64,000 nucleotides of DNA from the NCBI GenBank assembly GCA_963575745.1, contig CAUYUJ010004342.1, forward strand, positions 1-64,000, given 5' to 3'. Shown here piece after piece: positions 1 to 11,729 of this stretch; the first letter of the stretch is position 1, and each line of letters opens with the position of its first letter. The DNA is from Prorocentrum cordatum (lineage: Eukaryota > Sar > Dinophyceae > Prorocentrales > Prorocentraceae). The notes below the pieces were generated by a model that had not been told where the DNA came from, did no database searches, and worked only from the letters and a program-made list of their open reading frames with translations. The position numbers and the translations under genes were made by a program.

Positions 1-60
1 CTCTTCTCTTCTCGTAGTGTCTCTTATATTCTATTAGTATAGTATATGTTTATCTCTGCT

Positions 61-115
<55 letters not shown>

Positions 116-191
116 CTCTGTATCTCTCTCTCTCTCTCTCTTGACACGTCTCTCCTTCGTTCTCGATATCTCTCTCTCTCTCTCTCTCGTG

Positions 192-224
<33 letters not shown>

Positions 225-232
225 TTCTATGC
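61..232. repeat. (TC)n dinucleotide array
   Basis: Nearly continuous CT/TC dinucleotides with a few interruptions, the longest dinucleotide tract at the left end of the window. No gene is visible in or next to it. Confidence 0.95.
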
Positions 233-289
233 GTGTTTGCGTGCGTATCTCTCGCGCGCCGCGGGGAGGGGAGACTGGGGGGAGCAGGA

Positions 290-700
290 GGAAGGGACGA
301 CGGTAAGGAGGAAAAGGAAGACGAGGAGGAGGAGAAGCAGGAGAAGAGGAGGATGAGAGGGAGAATAAGAGGGAAAACGGGGTAGGAGCAGGGAAGAGGA
401 GGAAAAAAAATCGTAAGAAGGGAAGGAGGATGAGGCGGTGGAAGGAGCGCGGAGGAAGAGAGTCAAGAGGGAGGAACGGGAGAAGAAGCTGGGGACGTAG
501 GGAAGAGGAGTGATGAGGGACGGAGAAGGAAGGAGGAGAACGGGGAGCGGGAGCAGGAGGAGGAAGGCAGGTGGGAGGCTGGAGGAAGTGGAGAAAGGGG
601 GAAGGGAGGATGAAAAGGAGGAAGGGGGGGAAAAGGAGGAGGTCAGAAGCAGGGGGCAGGGAGGTGAGGAGAAGGGGGGGAGAAGAAGAAGGCGGTCAGG
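290..700. repeat. Degenerate (GGA)n purine-rich tract
   Basis: Almost pure A/G on the plus strand with GGA, GAA and GGG triplets and no long perfect run. The purine bias keeps stops rare and produces meaningless Arg/Glu/Gly frames. Confidence 0.85.
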
Positions 701-704
701 AGTG

Positions 705-733
705 CAGACGACGACGAGGACGAGGACGACGAA

Positions 734-798
<65 letters not shown>

Positions 799-828
799 CG
801 TCCCCGACGACGACGACGAAGAGTAAGA
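705..828. repeat. (GAC)n array
   Basis: A GAC/ACG triplet run with a nearly perfect core at about 735-785, then GGC interruptions. It follows the GGA tract directly, an order seen again near 27.1 kb. Confidence 0.95.
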
Positions 829-925
829 GCGAGCAGACGGGCACAAACCAGCTGCCCCCAGGGGCCGCCCCCCGCAGCAGCACGGTCGGCCGAGAGCGCA
901 GAGCGCCCTGATCGCCGCCACCATC

Positions 926-936
926 CTCATCATTTG

Positions 937-998
<62 letters not shown>

Positions 999-1059
999 CC
1001 ATCAGCAACATCATCACCAACCTCATCATCACCACCACCACCACCAACAACAACAACCA

Positions 1060-1130
<71 letters not shown>

Positions 1131-1134
1131 TTAC
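926..1134. repeat. Composite (CAT)n-(CAC)n-(CAA)n array
   Basis: Three adjacent triplet blocks: CAT at about 927-997, mixed CAT/CAC to about 1045, then a long CAA run to about 1131. Each step is a change in the third base of a CAN triplet. Confidence 0.95.
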
Positions 1135-1312
1135 CATCAACATCATTATTACCAGGATCACTGTCCCCGGACTGTCGCGGTCGTTCCTCCTCGGGTCCGT
1201 AGTCTGGCTAGTGCCTGGAGCAGGCCGTTCCGGCCTCACTCGCAGGTGCTGCGGCACGCGGCGGGGTGCAGCAACACTCGCCGCAGTGCACTGCGAGGTC
1301 CAAGCTGGTGCT

Positions 1313-1392
1313 GAACGCCAGCGTGGTCGGATCCCCGCCTGTGCCCACCTACACGTGAATTTCCTGTTCTTCCGGCATGAATGCGACCATAA
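1313..1392. repeat. Conserved leader of a CAT array, copy 1
   Basis: The segment contains CCCCGCCTGTGCCCAC followed by TACACGT and runs straight into a CAT array. A related sequence at 5041-5118 also runs straight into a CAT array, so leader and array appear to be one repeat unit. Confidence 0.6.
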
Positions 1393-1790
<398 letters not shown>

Positions 1791-2015
1791 GCACCTGACC
1801 CAGCACGTTGGCAACGGCGGTGCAGGAGTTCCCGTCCAACTATGCCCCGCGGGCCCTGGATGTCCCTCGTACGCTGGCGGAATCGGCGCCAGGCAGTCTA
1901 TGGGCTCGGCCTATCCATCTGGCGCCACTTCATTGTCTTTCTCTCGCCGAGAGTTCAAGTTGGGTGCTGCGACCACTTCTGCGCCGTCGCAGCGTCGCAC
2001 GCCTACCTCGTGAAA
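1791..2015. other. Short unique stretch, no gene recognised
   Basis: Mixed-composition DNA between a CAT array and an AT-rich tract. Short open frames exist in several phases, none with a recognisable domain. Confidence 0.5.
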
Positions 2016-2760
2016 GTTTTAATAGTGTTAGTAGTATGAGTGTTAGTGTTATTGGTATTTACTAATGGTATGGATAATATTATGAGTAGTAGAATAGCAT
2101 TATGAGTTTCATGTTCGTGTGATAACTAGCTTTACGAGGCTTACCATAACTGTTATTATTGATTGTTTCATTCGCATTGCTAGTTGTATCATTAGAACCC
2201 GTATGATTACTAGTATTAACATTCGCATGATCATGATTATTAGCCTTAGTGGTGTTACGATGTTTGGTAATACGATTAAAATTGCCAATGCTAGTGATAT
2301 CGTCAACCGTATGTGTTGTGTGATTAATATTAGTAGTAGTATCACCATTATTGCTATGATGACTATTGTCGCATGTGTTGTACTACTAATATGTGTTTAT
2401 TCGTCTTCGAATTCTTCATACCATTATTACTATTATTCTTCGAAGAATTATTAGTCCTGAACCTTATTAGTGGAAATGCTCGGACTACGAGTGTTGGTCT
2501 TGATATACGACTGAATGCCGTCTTCTTCATATTTTGATTGCTATCATTGCGGTTTAGCGTAGCAGTTCCGACTTGAATTCGCAGTATGCTTATGACTATT
2601 ATGCGTGTTCTTCGTACTGCTATTGCTATTATTCGCAATAATAGCAATACCCGTCCTATGCAAATAATTCTTGATATGATTAACTCTATTCTTCTTATAA
2701 GTATTAGTCGCAGTCTGCTTCTTGATACTATCACTATTACCACTCTTCTGAATTTAAGTG
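2016..2760. repeat. AT-rich degenerate triplet tract
   Basis: Composition drops sharply to A+T with a loose three-base rhythm (TTA, TAT, GTA, ATT). It looks like a decayed triplet array and resembles the AT-rich blocks at 46.93-47.25 kb and 55.90-56.14 kb. Confidence 0.55.
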
Positions 2761-2856
2761 TTGTTCAAGGTCAGGCTCCCCCTCGTTCCGTCGAGGGCGT
2801 AGTTGGGCATCGTGGAACTATACATATCTTCATAGTCCGCCGACCCTGTTCTGTTT

Positions 2857-2924
2857 GACTCGTCGTCGTCGTCGTCGTCGGCGTCGTCCTTGTCATCGTC
2901 GTCGTCGTTGTCGTCGCCGTCGCG
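2857..2924. repeat. (GTC)n array
   Basis: GTC/CGT triplets with a few substitutions, the complement type of the GAC arrays elsewhere. Confidence 0.9.
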
Positions 2925-3069
2925 TTTGACCCCCCTTTCCCTGCGCTCGTCGTGTTGCCCCCCCTTTAACAGGGCCCTCCTCCTCAATCGAGCCAAAGCG
3001 AGCCAGCCAAAGCGGAACCAAAGCGAAACTAAGCAACAACGTCGCTGAGTGGAAGGGAAGCCCCTGCTC

Positions 3070-3780
3070 TTTGATCCCGCCCCCCCCCGGGGGTGGTCCC
3101 GGGGCGGTCCTGGGGGGGTCATGGGGGGGGATCCCTTGGAGGGTCTTGGGGGCGGTCCCAGGGGGGTACAGGGTCAGAATACCAAGGCAGCCCAACAGGC
3201 CCCCAAGACGATCCAAGAGGGCCCCGAATCGCCGAACAATTGGTCCCAGACACCAAACACAGCCTCCTGACAGCCAAAACAGCTCCCGAGACAACCGAAG
3301 AGGCCTCCAAAAAAGCACACCACGAGGACCCCAACAGGCAAAATATAATGAGTTCTTACGTTCTGTTGCAAGCTTCTGGCGTCGCCTTTTCGGCTTCCCG
3401 ACACCCCAAGACGGCCCAAGATGCCACCAAGATCGGCACAAGAGTTCCCCAAGAGGTTTCTAAGACGGCCCCGAAACGACCCAAGAGGGACCCAAAACGG
3501 CCCCAGAGGCCTCCCAGATGGCCCAAGAGGTCCTAAAAACGCTTTCCACAGGATGCCCACACGGGAGCCCGAACGAACACTTCGAGCCCTCGGCCCCGAG
3601 AAGCTCCCAGGAGGCCCCAAGAGGCCCCCACGAGGCCCCAACGATGCCCCAAGAGGCCCCCAACAAAAGGCCCCCAGGAAGCCCGAAGAAACCCCCAAGA
3701 GGCTCCCGAGGCCACAACGCCGACCCCCAGAGGCCTGCAGGCGCGCTCCGAAGAGGCCCCACGAAGCAACACTGAGGACT
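3070..3780. repeat. Degenerate GC-rich short-unit array (CCCAAGAGGCC type)
   Basis: Many imperfect copies of a roughly 12-bp motif such as CCCCAAGAGGCC or CCAAGACGGCCC. One AT-richer interruption at about 3340-3405 contains CCTTTTCGGCTTCCCGAC. The same kind of array recurs near 9.2, 21.5, 33.6, 36.3, 38.0, 50.6 and 60.7 kb. Confidence 0.7.
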
Positions 3781-3786
3781 CTGCCC

Positions 3787-3841
3787 CACGTCAGCGTCGT
3801 CGTCGCCGCCATTGCCGCCGTCGTGGTCGTCGTCCGCCGTC
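3787..3841. repeat. (GTC/GCC)n array
   Basis: Short degenerate run of GTC, GCC and CGT triplets bridging the GC-rich array and the following minisatellite. Confidence 0.75.
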
Positions 3842-3949
3842 AGGGTCGGTGGCACCAGCCGCAAGGGCTTCCCAATATGATCTTGGCTTCTTGGCGGCTT
3901 TACGGTATCCGCGTTCGTTGGTGTTTCTTGATCTCCTCCCCCGCCGGCG

Positions 3950-5045
3950 GCACAGACGTTGTGGTCATCGCGCACGTGGGAGACAGGCCCATCGTCGTCT
4001 CGCTCGTGGGCGGCGCCATCACAGTCTTCAAAACTGTGGGCGGCAGCTTCGCGGTCTTCATGCTCGTGGGCTGCAGCGTCGTTGGTTTCATCCTCGTGGC
4101 TGGCAGTTTCGTTGAGATCATGTTTGTCCAAGCCTGCGCAACTCCTGTGGCGTTCACCCTCGTGAACATCAGCTTCGTGGCGTTCAAGTCCGATGGCAGA
4201 CGCTTCGTGGTCATCACGTCAGCTTCACGGTGTTCACGCTCGTGGGCAGCAGTTTCGTGGCTTTCCGCTCGTAGGCGACAATTTCGTGGCAGTCACGCTC
4301 GTGGGCGGCAGCTTCGTGGTATTCGAGCTCGTGGGCGGCAGCTTTGTGATGATCATTCTCGTGGGCGGCAGCTTCGTACTGTGCCGCGCCCGTGCCGACA
4401 GTTTCGTGGTGTTCACGCTGGTGGGCAGCAGCCTCGCGGCGCTCATACTCGCAGGCGGCAGTTTCGTGGCATTCGAGCTCGCAGGCGGCAGCATCGTGGT
4501 TTTCAAATTCGTGGGCAGCAACTTCGTGATGATCACGCCCGTGCGCGGCAGCTCCGTGTCGCACGCGGTCGTGAGCGACGGACGACTTCGTGGTGTTTGC
4601 GCTCGTGGGCATCAGCTTCGCGGTCCTCACGCCCGTGAGCGGCAGCTTCGCTGCGTTCCCGCTCGCGGGTGGCAGCTTCGGATTGTTCGCGCTCGTGGGC
4701 AGCAGCTTCGGGGTGTTCACGTTCGTCACGCTCGTGGGGGACAGCTTCGCGGCGTTCACGCCCGTGGGCAGCAGCTTCGTGGTGTTCACGCTCGCGGGCT
4801 GCTGCGTCGTGGTGTTCACGTTCGAAGGCATAAGCTTCTTGATGTTTACGCTCGCGGTTGGCAGCGTCGCGGCCTCCACGCTCGTGGGCGGCAGCCTCGT
4901 AGCGTTCACGCCTGCGCCAGCGCACGTGGGCTACAGCTTCGTGGTCTCTACGCTCTTAGGCAGCAACTCCGTGGTGCTCACCCTCGTGAGCGGCAGTTCC
5001 GTGGTGTTCAAGCTCGTGGGTGCGAGCTTCGTAGTGTTGGCGCAC
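3950..5045. repeat. 30-bp minisatellite array
   Basis: About 36 imperfect copies of a 30-bp unit whose core reads CTCGTGGGCGGCAGCTTCGT. The period is a multiple of three, so frames stay open on both strands and give decapeptide repeats such as VGGSFVVFEL. Copies diverge by substitutions, with a rare indel near 4720. No signal peptide or recognisable domain surrounds it, so I treat it as a satellite, not a repeat protein. Confidence 0.9.
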
Positions 5046-5118
5046 GCCGGCGAGGTCGGCTCCCCGCCTGTGCCCACGTACACGTTGATTGTCCCGCGAC
5101 ACCCATGACACCACAAAT
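5041..5118. repeat. Conserved leader of a CAT array, copy 2
   Basis: Shares CCCCGCCTGTGCCCAC and TACACGT with 1313-1392 and likewise joins a CAT/CAG array. It also adjoins the 30-bp minisatellite, of which only traces precede copy 1. Confidence 0.6.
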
Positions 5119-5356
5119 TAGCATCAGCATCAGCATCATCAGCATCAGCAGCAGCATCATCATAAGAGTAATCAGCACCATCATCATAGTCATCATCATC
5201 ATCAGCAGCATCATAAGCATCATCATCAGCATCATCATCCTCATCATCATCATTCTCACCATTATCATCCTCAGCATCATCATCATCAGCATCATCATCA
5301 TACTCATCATCCGCCATCATCGTAATCAGCATCATTATCATCACGAGCAGCATCGG

Positions 5357-5391
<35 letters not shown>

Positions 5392-5471
5392 GCATCATCA
5401 TCATCATCCTGTTCATCATCATCATCATCAACAACATCACCATCAGCCTCGTCCTCATCAACATCATCATT

Positions 5472-5512
<41 letters not shown>

Positions 5513-6124
5513 AATCATCATAATCAGCATAAGCATCGTTCGTCATCATCATCAGCATCAGCATCCTCATCGTCAGCATCAACATCAGCAGCATCATCAA
5601 CATCAGCAGCAGCATCCGCATCAGCATCAAAAGCAACATCATCCTGATCATCGCCCTCATCAGCATCATAATCATCAGCATCATCATCACAATCGTCAGC
5701 ATCATCGTCATAATCACCATCATCACCATCATCAGCATCATCATCCTCATCATCTGCATCATCATCCGTCGTCATCGTCATCGTCGTCGTTGTCGGCAGC
5801 ATCACCAGCAGCAGCATCAGCAGCAGCATCATCAGCAGCATCAATGTCGTCGCGGTCATCACCAGCAGCATCAACATCAAACGCATCATCGTCAACAGCA
5901 GCAGCATCATCACCGTCAGCATCATTACCCTCCTCCTCCTCATCATCGTCAGCATCATCATGAGGATCGCCGTCATCATCACCATCATCATCAAAATCGT
6001 CAGCATCAGCATCATCATCAACAACAGCATCATCATAATTATCACCATCAGCATCCACAATCCGTAGTCAACCATCCAGGGTCATCATCAGCATCATCAT
6101 TGTCGTCGTCCGCATCCTCACCCC

Positions 6125-6171
<47 letters not shown>

Positions 6172-6290
6172 GCATCAGCATCAGCATCAGCATCAGCATC
6201 ATCATCAGCATTGTCGTCCGCATCCTCATCATCATCAGCAGCAGCATCATCATCAGCATCATCATCCGGCGTCGTCATCGGTGTCGACGG

Positions 6291-6336
<46 letters not shown>

Positions 6337-6830
6337 ATCATCATCAGCGGCAGCAGCATCATCAGCATCAGCATCGAAGTCGTCGTCGTCATCGCTGACA
6401 TCATCGTCGTCAGCATCATCATCAGCGTCATCATCCTCGTCGTCATGAATCACCACCATCATACTCACCAGCAGTGCCATCCTCATCCTAATCATCATCA
6501 TCCTAGTCATCATCGTCATCATCATCGTCACCATCATCAGCATCATCAACATCGTCAGCATCACCCTCATCATCACCATCATCAACCATCAATAAGCCAG
6601 AATCGATCATCCAGAATCATCACCATCATCATCATCGTTATCAGCAACTGCATCATAATCATCGTCGTCCTTATCATCATCCTAATATTCATCCTCATCA
6701 TCATTATCAGCATCGTCGTCATCATCATGATCTGCATCATCCGCATAATCAGCATCAGCATCATCAGTATCATCATCCTCATCATCATTAACAGCATCAT
6801 CATAATCATCATCAGCAGCATCATCATCAC

Positions 6831-6884
<54 letters not shown>

Positions 6885-6955
6885 AAGTATCATCATCAGC
6901 ATCATCATCATCATCACCTTCACCATCACCATCATTATCACCATCACCATCACCA
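5119..6955. repeat. Long (CAT/CAG)n degenerate array
   Basis: About 1.8 kb of CAT triplets with frequent CAG, CGT, CCT and AAT variants. Cleaner runs lie near 5360-5390, 6125-6170, 6295-6325 and 6835-6885. Open frames crossing it are products of the triplet composition. Confidence 0.95.
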
Positions 6956-7103
6956 TCCTCATCCTCCTCCTCCTCTTCCTTCTCATCTCCTCCTCCTCCT
7001 CCTCCTCCTCCTTCTCCTCCTCCTCCTCATCATCCTCCTCCTCGTTATCCTCCTCCTCCTCCTCCTCCTCCTCCTCCTCCTCCTCCTCCTCCTCCTCCTC
7101 CTG
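6956..7103. repeat. (CTC)n array
   Basis: CTC/TCC triplets follow the CAT array without a gap, with a perfect run at about 7050-7100. Confidence 0.95.
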
Positions 7104-7223
7104 AGAGCCGTGCACGGGAGGGCTGCGCATGCATTGGGCGGCGCACCGCCACACCACACAGAGCAGATCCACTCCAAGTTCGCTGGCCCCTTTGGGGTCT
7201 GAATCTGTGACCCCCCCACACAA

Positions 7224-7417
7224 CTACAGTCAACCCGTAGAATAAGGATGCGCGACAAGGATGCAAGGGCCTTGGACGCCCATTTCGAAGCGTTTACAAG
7301 TCCACGAAAGTGTCCAAGGATGGACCCACGAAAGTGTCCAAGGATGGACCCAGAAGGCAAGGATGCAAGGGTACCCTTGGGAGGGATGCCTGTCCTTACT
7401 CTGCGGGTCGACTGTAG
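7224..7417. mobile_element. Small TIR element (CTACAGTC ends)
   Basis: The left end CTACAGTCAACCCGTAGAAT is mirrored at the right end, whose reverse complement reads CTACAGTCGACCCGCAGAGT. The two ~28-bp arms enclose a 25-bp direct tandem duplication at about 7301-7350. No coding capacity, so it would be a non-autonomous MITE-like element. Confidence 0.7.
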
Positions 7418-7563
7418 CCCCAAGACTGCCCCAGAGGCCGCCGAGAGGGCGCCAAAGGGAGGCGCCCAAAGGGAGGAAGCCGCACTGGCCTTGGGCGCCT
7501 ATCCCCTCGAGGGGTCCCCAAGAGGTTTCCACGGGCCCAGAAGACACCAAGAGAGCTCCTAGA

Positions 7564-7855
<292 letters not shown>

Positions 7856-7864
7856 CCTCAAGAT

Positions 7865-8028
7865 TGAAGGGGCCCCGGGACACACAAATAAACACACACA
7901 AATAAAAATATTCCCCATACTTTCCCATATTTTCTAAGTTTTTGTCTTCCCCCCCCACTTCCCATATCTTCCCATATTTTCTGGGGAACCGACGATTCAT
8001 TGTGTCTGTGTGTTTTTTCCCCTCCTGA
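7865..8028. mobile_element. ~163-bp dispersed element, copy A
   Basis: Starts TGAAGGGGCCCC and ends CTCCTGA. Inside are the ACACACAAATAAA motif, two CCCATATTTTCCC-like blocks around a C7 run, and TGTGTCTGTGTGTTTTTTCC. It is one of six copies, all in the same orientation, with no shared coding frame I trust. Only a trace of flanking duplication (AAGAT) is visible, so this may be an old copy. Confidence 0.8.
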
Positions 8029-8179
8029 AAGATGTACGCGAGGAGCCCCAGAAGCCCCCCAGAGCCTCCAAAAAGGCATCCGACATGCCTCCGAAACGGC
8101 AGCACGGCACGGCAGGCTGGCACGGCAGACGCGCGGGGCAAACCAGCCCGGGTGCAGGCTGCACGCGCTCTGGACGCTC

Positions 8180-8221
8180 ACAGCGCGAAGCGACAGCAGC
8201 GTCAGGACAGGACACTGATAC
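8180..8221. repeat. 42-bp direct duplication left of copy B
   Basis: Begins ACAGCGCGAAGCGACAGCAG and abuts the element. The same 42 bp, with about two differences, resumes immediately after it at 8385-8426. Confidence 0.85.
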
Positions 8222-8384
8222 TGAAGGGGCCCCAGGACACACAAATAAATGCACACAAATACAAAGATTCTCCATAATTTTCCCATATTTTCGGGGTTTC
8301 TTTCTTCCCGCCCAATTCCCATATTTTCCCATATTTTCTGGGGAATCGCCGATTAATTGTGTCTGTGTGTTTTTTCCCTCCTGA
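8222..8384. mobile_element. ~163-bp dispersed element, copy B
   Basis: Same ends and internal blocks as copy A. It lies exactly between two 42-bp direct repeats that are about 95% identical, so it looks like the youngest insertion of the family here. Confidence 0.85.
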
Positions 8385-8426
8385 ACAGCGCGAAGCGACA
8401 GCAGTCTCAGGACAGGACACTGATAC
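8385..8426. repeat. 42-bp direct duplication right of copy B
   Basis: Partner of 8180-8221, ending CAGGACAGGACACTGATAC. It is much longer than the target duplications of ordinary DNA transposons (2-11 bp). Confidence 0.85.
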
Positions 8427-8498
8427 GAGCAAGGCGTGGGGGGGTAGCTATGAACCCTCCTGGCTGAATGCAACTGGTGATGCACCGGCGTGCCATGG

Positions 8499-8560
8499 CA
8501 ACTCCTCCTCCTCCTCCTCCTCCTCCGCCTCCGCCTGCTCCTCCGCCTGCTTTCCCTGGA
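8499..8560. repeat. (CTC)n / (CTCCGC) array
   Basis: CTC triplets passing into CTCCGCCTG units, flanked by unique GC-rich sequence. Confidence 0.9.
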
Positions 8561-9155
8561 GGTCCCCGCCGGTCCCCGAGGGGCCGCCGGCGGTCCAAAA
8601 CCGGCGCGTCCCAGGAAGACATGTGTCATCGAACGTCGAGGATCGGCGGAGTGCGGGCGCGGCCAGCCTCCTGCGCCTTCTTCTTCATCAGGTGCTCGAC
8701 GACGCCTGCCGCCGCCGCTTCGGGGAGGGGGGCAGCGAGGACGCCGCCTCTCCTCGAGACGGATGGGAGCTCACACGCAAGGGGGTATACACAGACGCAT
8801 GTGCGTGTGCATCTCTGCAGATGTAGTGGGATACAACATACCGACTAGAACAACGAGCGCAATTCGCGCTCGCTGAGGTTCTAGTTCGGGCGTTCGCGTC
8901 ACGGGCTGCCATGCTGGGGCATTAGAGGAATTCGCTGGCCCGCCTCACGCGGCGGGGTCCGCCATGCGCACCACTCCAGGCGGAGCACAATTTCCACGCT
9001 CGCTACGCACGCCAGCCGAACGAGGCACGCAAAGTGCCCACGCAGGCCGAGCACGCCAGTCACCACTGCTCGTGTTTCAGCGCCCTCCTGGGAGCCAGCC
9101 ACATCTCCTCCTGCCCCTGCCCCACTCCATCGCCCTTTCTCTTCCATGCGACCAT
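8561..9155. other. Unique GC-rich DNA, no gene recognised
   Basis: No tandem structure. Open frames of 70-140 codons occur on both strands, as expected from G+C-rich DNA, and none carries a motif I recognise. Confidence 0.5.
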
Positions 9156-9159
9156 CACG

Positions 9160-9560
9160 CAGCCTTCTTAAGGATGCGTTGGGATCTTGTGGAGCGCACT
9201 GGCGTCCTCTTGGGGCCCTCCAGAAATCGCTTGGGGCCAGAAGCCCCGTTGGGCCAGGTTGGACTTTCCTGGAGCCGTCTTGGAGCCCGACTGGAACCTT
9301 TTCGGGGCGTTGTAGGGCCACGTTGAGGCCAGGGCCTTCCTGGGGCCCTGTGGGGCCGTCGCGGGGCCCTCTTCAGGCAATCATGGGCCATGTTGGGGCC
9401 CTCTTCGGGCCCTCTGGGAGCCTCTTTAGGCGCTCGTCGGCTCCTCGAGGCCCCCTTGGAGCCATCTCTGGCCGAAACGCTGGGAATCCCGTGGACGCCT
9501 TCAAGCCTCCGAAGAGCTGTCTTGGCACTGGATTGATGCTGACCAGCTCGGGGTTCGATT
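9160..9560. repeat. Degenerate GC-rich short-unit array (CTTGGGGCC strand)
   Basis: Imperfect repeats of GGGCCCTCTTGGGGCC type, the reverse-complement orientation of the 3.1-3.8 kb array. Confidence 0.65.
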
Positions 9561-9645
9561 GGGGCCTGGTGGCCCTCGTGGGGCCGTCGTGGGGTCAGTC
9601 TGGAGACTGCTGTGCACGTTTGGAGCATCTCACGATCCTCTGGGA

Positions 9646-9795
9646 ACGTTCAGGGGGCCACATGCGAACCCTGCCCCTACCCCCCACGACTTCTGAGGGG
9701 GTCGCTCGGGAGCTCCCGAACGAAGTGAACCCCACCCTCCCCCCTCAGAAATCGTGCGGGGTAGGGGTAGGGTCCGCATGTGGCCCCCTGAACGT
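9646..9795. mobile_element. Hairpin element copy 1 (CACATGCG ends)
   Basis: An almost perfect inverted repeat. The left arm has CACATGCGAACCCTGCCCC then ACGACTTCTGAGGGGG, and the right arm reads back to CGCATGTGG. The centre is the palindrome GGGAGCTCCC. Pairing continues past the part shared with copy 2 into ACGTTCAGGGGGC on the left and its complement on the right. Confidence 0.85.
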
Positions 9796-9799
9796 CGTC

Positions 9800-10089
9800 G
9801 TGGCATCTTGGCAGACGCCCGGGCCTTCGGAGCTCGTCGGGCCCAGACCCCTGCGAACGGCCCAAGGGATCTCCCAGAGCGGCCGGACCCCCCCAGCGGA
9901 GGAGGCAGCACCGCGGAGACCTGTCATTCCGGGAGGTGTAACCAGGAGAAGACCCCCCTGCCTCCTCGGACTCCTCTGGTCGCAGAGAGGCCTGCTGGTT
10001 TTGACGCGGGTACCCGCACACCCCACACCGCCTGTGCTCGTCCGCCAGCGCACCCCGCTCGCGCGCTCCGCGGTGTGAGGAAAGACGTA

Positions 10090-10124
<35 letters not shown>

Positions 10125-10985
10125 CGGAGACAGCGGAGGGAAAGGTGGACAGAGCAGATGAAGATGTCATCATGTCCAGCTTCTCCCAACCGAGGCAGGG
10201 AGAAGCAGCGGCATGTCACAACAAAATAACGAAGGTCAGGCGTCGACCGATCCGACCACCGAGACCTGCGGGGAACAACAAGACCAGCCCGATGCAAGGC
10301 GCGCGTCCGCTTGGGCCAAGCGGGACCAACCGCGCACCTAGACGCCCAACCTGCGATTGCCGGACACTCCTCCCCGGCGGTGACGAAGTTAGCGGAGAGA
10401 GGACGAGTGCGGAAGCAGCAGAAAGGAGTAAGCCGAGGAAGGAGGGAGGGTGGAGAGAGGGAGACAGGAGGATGAGGGTAGAGCAGACGAAGGGAAGCCC
10501 ACCATCGATTGCTATCGTCGAGAAGCGAGCGGGGAGGAGAAGAGCTCGAATCAACCACTGCCTACATCGCGCGCGACACGCCCAAATGCCTCACAGAGAC
10601 TTCTGCCGTGCTCCTGTCGCGATCATCCTGAAACACGCGCACGTGCGAGCATCCAGCTCATCGTCAAGGCGTTCAGCGTCCGAGAGCCCCGCCCCAATCC
10701 ACTTCCCCGGACTCGCCCTCAGGCCAGACTCGAGGACGAACTGCAGCCCCGCAGCCTACAGCACGTCTCCAGGGCAGTGCACTCCTCACCCGAGGCAGCT
10801 GCGTGCACCCCGAACTCTGCGCATTCGTCGACCCTCGAGGCTCACCTCTTCGTGAGCGTGCTCAGCTCCTCGTGTGGCTTCGTCCTGAGGCGTTCCCTCC
10901 TGGCGGCGGCGTGGCCGCAGCAGCAGCCGCCGCCTCCGCCCCGCGCCTGCCGAGCGGCGGCGCAGCGCCCAGGCCGCACAGAAAA
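9800..10985. other. Unique DNA, no gene recognised
   Basis: Mixed GC-rich DNA with one CA microsatellite (10090-10121). I found no coherent protein. A potential transcribed unit cannot be excluded. Confidence 0.5.
10090..10121. repeat. (CA)n microsatellite
   Basis: About 16 uninterrupted AC dinucleotides. Confidence 0.95.
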
Positions 10986-11003
10986 ACGCCTCGGCGTCAG
11001 CCG

Positions 11004-11164
11004 CCGTAGGGGTCCACATGCGAACCCTACCCCTACCCCCCACGATTTCTGAGGGGGAGGGTGGGGCTCACTTCGCTCGGGAGCTCCCGAACGAAGTGAA
11101 CCCCACCCCCCACCCCTCAGAAATCGTGGTGGGTAGGGGTAGGGCTCGCATGTGGCACCCTACG
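11004..11164. mobile_element. Hairpin element copy 2 (CACATGCG ends)
   Basis: The core at 11014-11155 matches copy 1, including the central GGGAGCTCCC, and folds on itself. The bases outside the core also pair (CCGTAGGGG on the left, CACCCTACG on the right) but differ from the flanks of copy 1. Confidence 0.85.
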
Positions 11165-11397
11165 CCGACCAGCACAACGGCGCTCTCGTCGGGCACCTCG
11201 GCCTCCAACAGGCACGCCCCGAAGGCGCCCCCCGAGCGGGACGGCCCGCCGCCCGCCTCCGCGACGCGCCGCTCGTGGGCCCCGCGCGACAGCCGCCCGG
11301 CCCCACCGCGCGGCCCCACCGAGCGGAGGCGTGCCGCGCGGCGCCCGGCACGAGCTGCGGGGCGGCAGCGAGCACCCGCAGGGCCCAGCTGGGGCGG

Positions 11398-11399
11398 CG

Positions 11400-11481
<82 letters not shown>

Positions 11482-11482
11482 T
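11398..11482. repeat. (GAC)n array
   Basis: Uninterrupted ACG/GAC triplets, about 27 units. Confidence 0.95.
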
Positions 11483-11729
11483 CACCATCGTGGGGGCGCC
11501 GCCGCCAGCGTTGCCGACTACCGACGCCGACGGCCGACGCAGTCGTCGTCGTGGAGGGCCCGGCCCAGCTCGGGCGGCGGGGCGAGAGGGTGCTCGAGGG
11601 GACCTCCCGCGCGGGCAGCACCGCCGGCCGCCCCTCGCGCGCGCCCACTGCCGCGGCACGGGCCTCGGCGGTGCCACTCGTGGCCCGGCCGCCGCTGCTC
11701 GCCCCGGAGAAAGGGGGGAGGAGGGAGGC

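Noticed and set aside
7858-8322. Similar minus-strand peptides in all six copies of the 163-bp element (LFVCIYLCVLGPL type)
   Set aside because: Two frames are equally open, the peptide has no start or conserved end, and the similarity follows from the DNA repeat. I cannot exclude a short encoded peptide but see no support.
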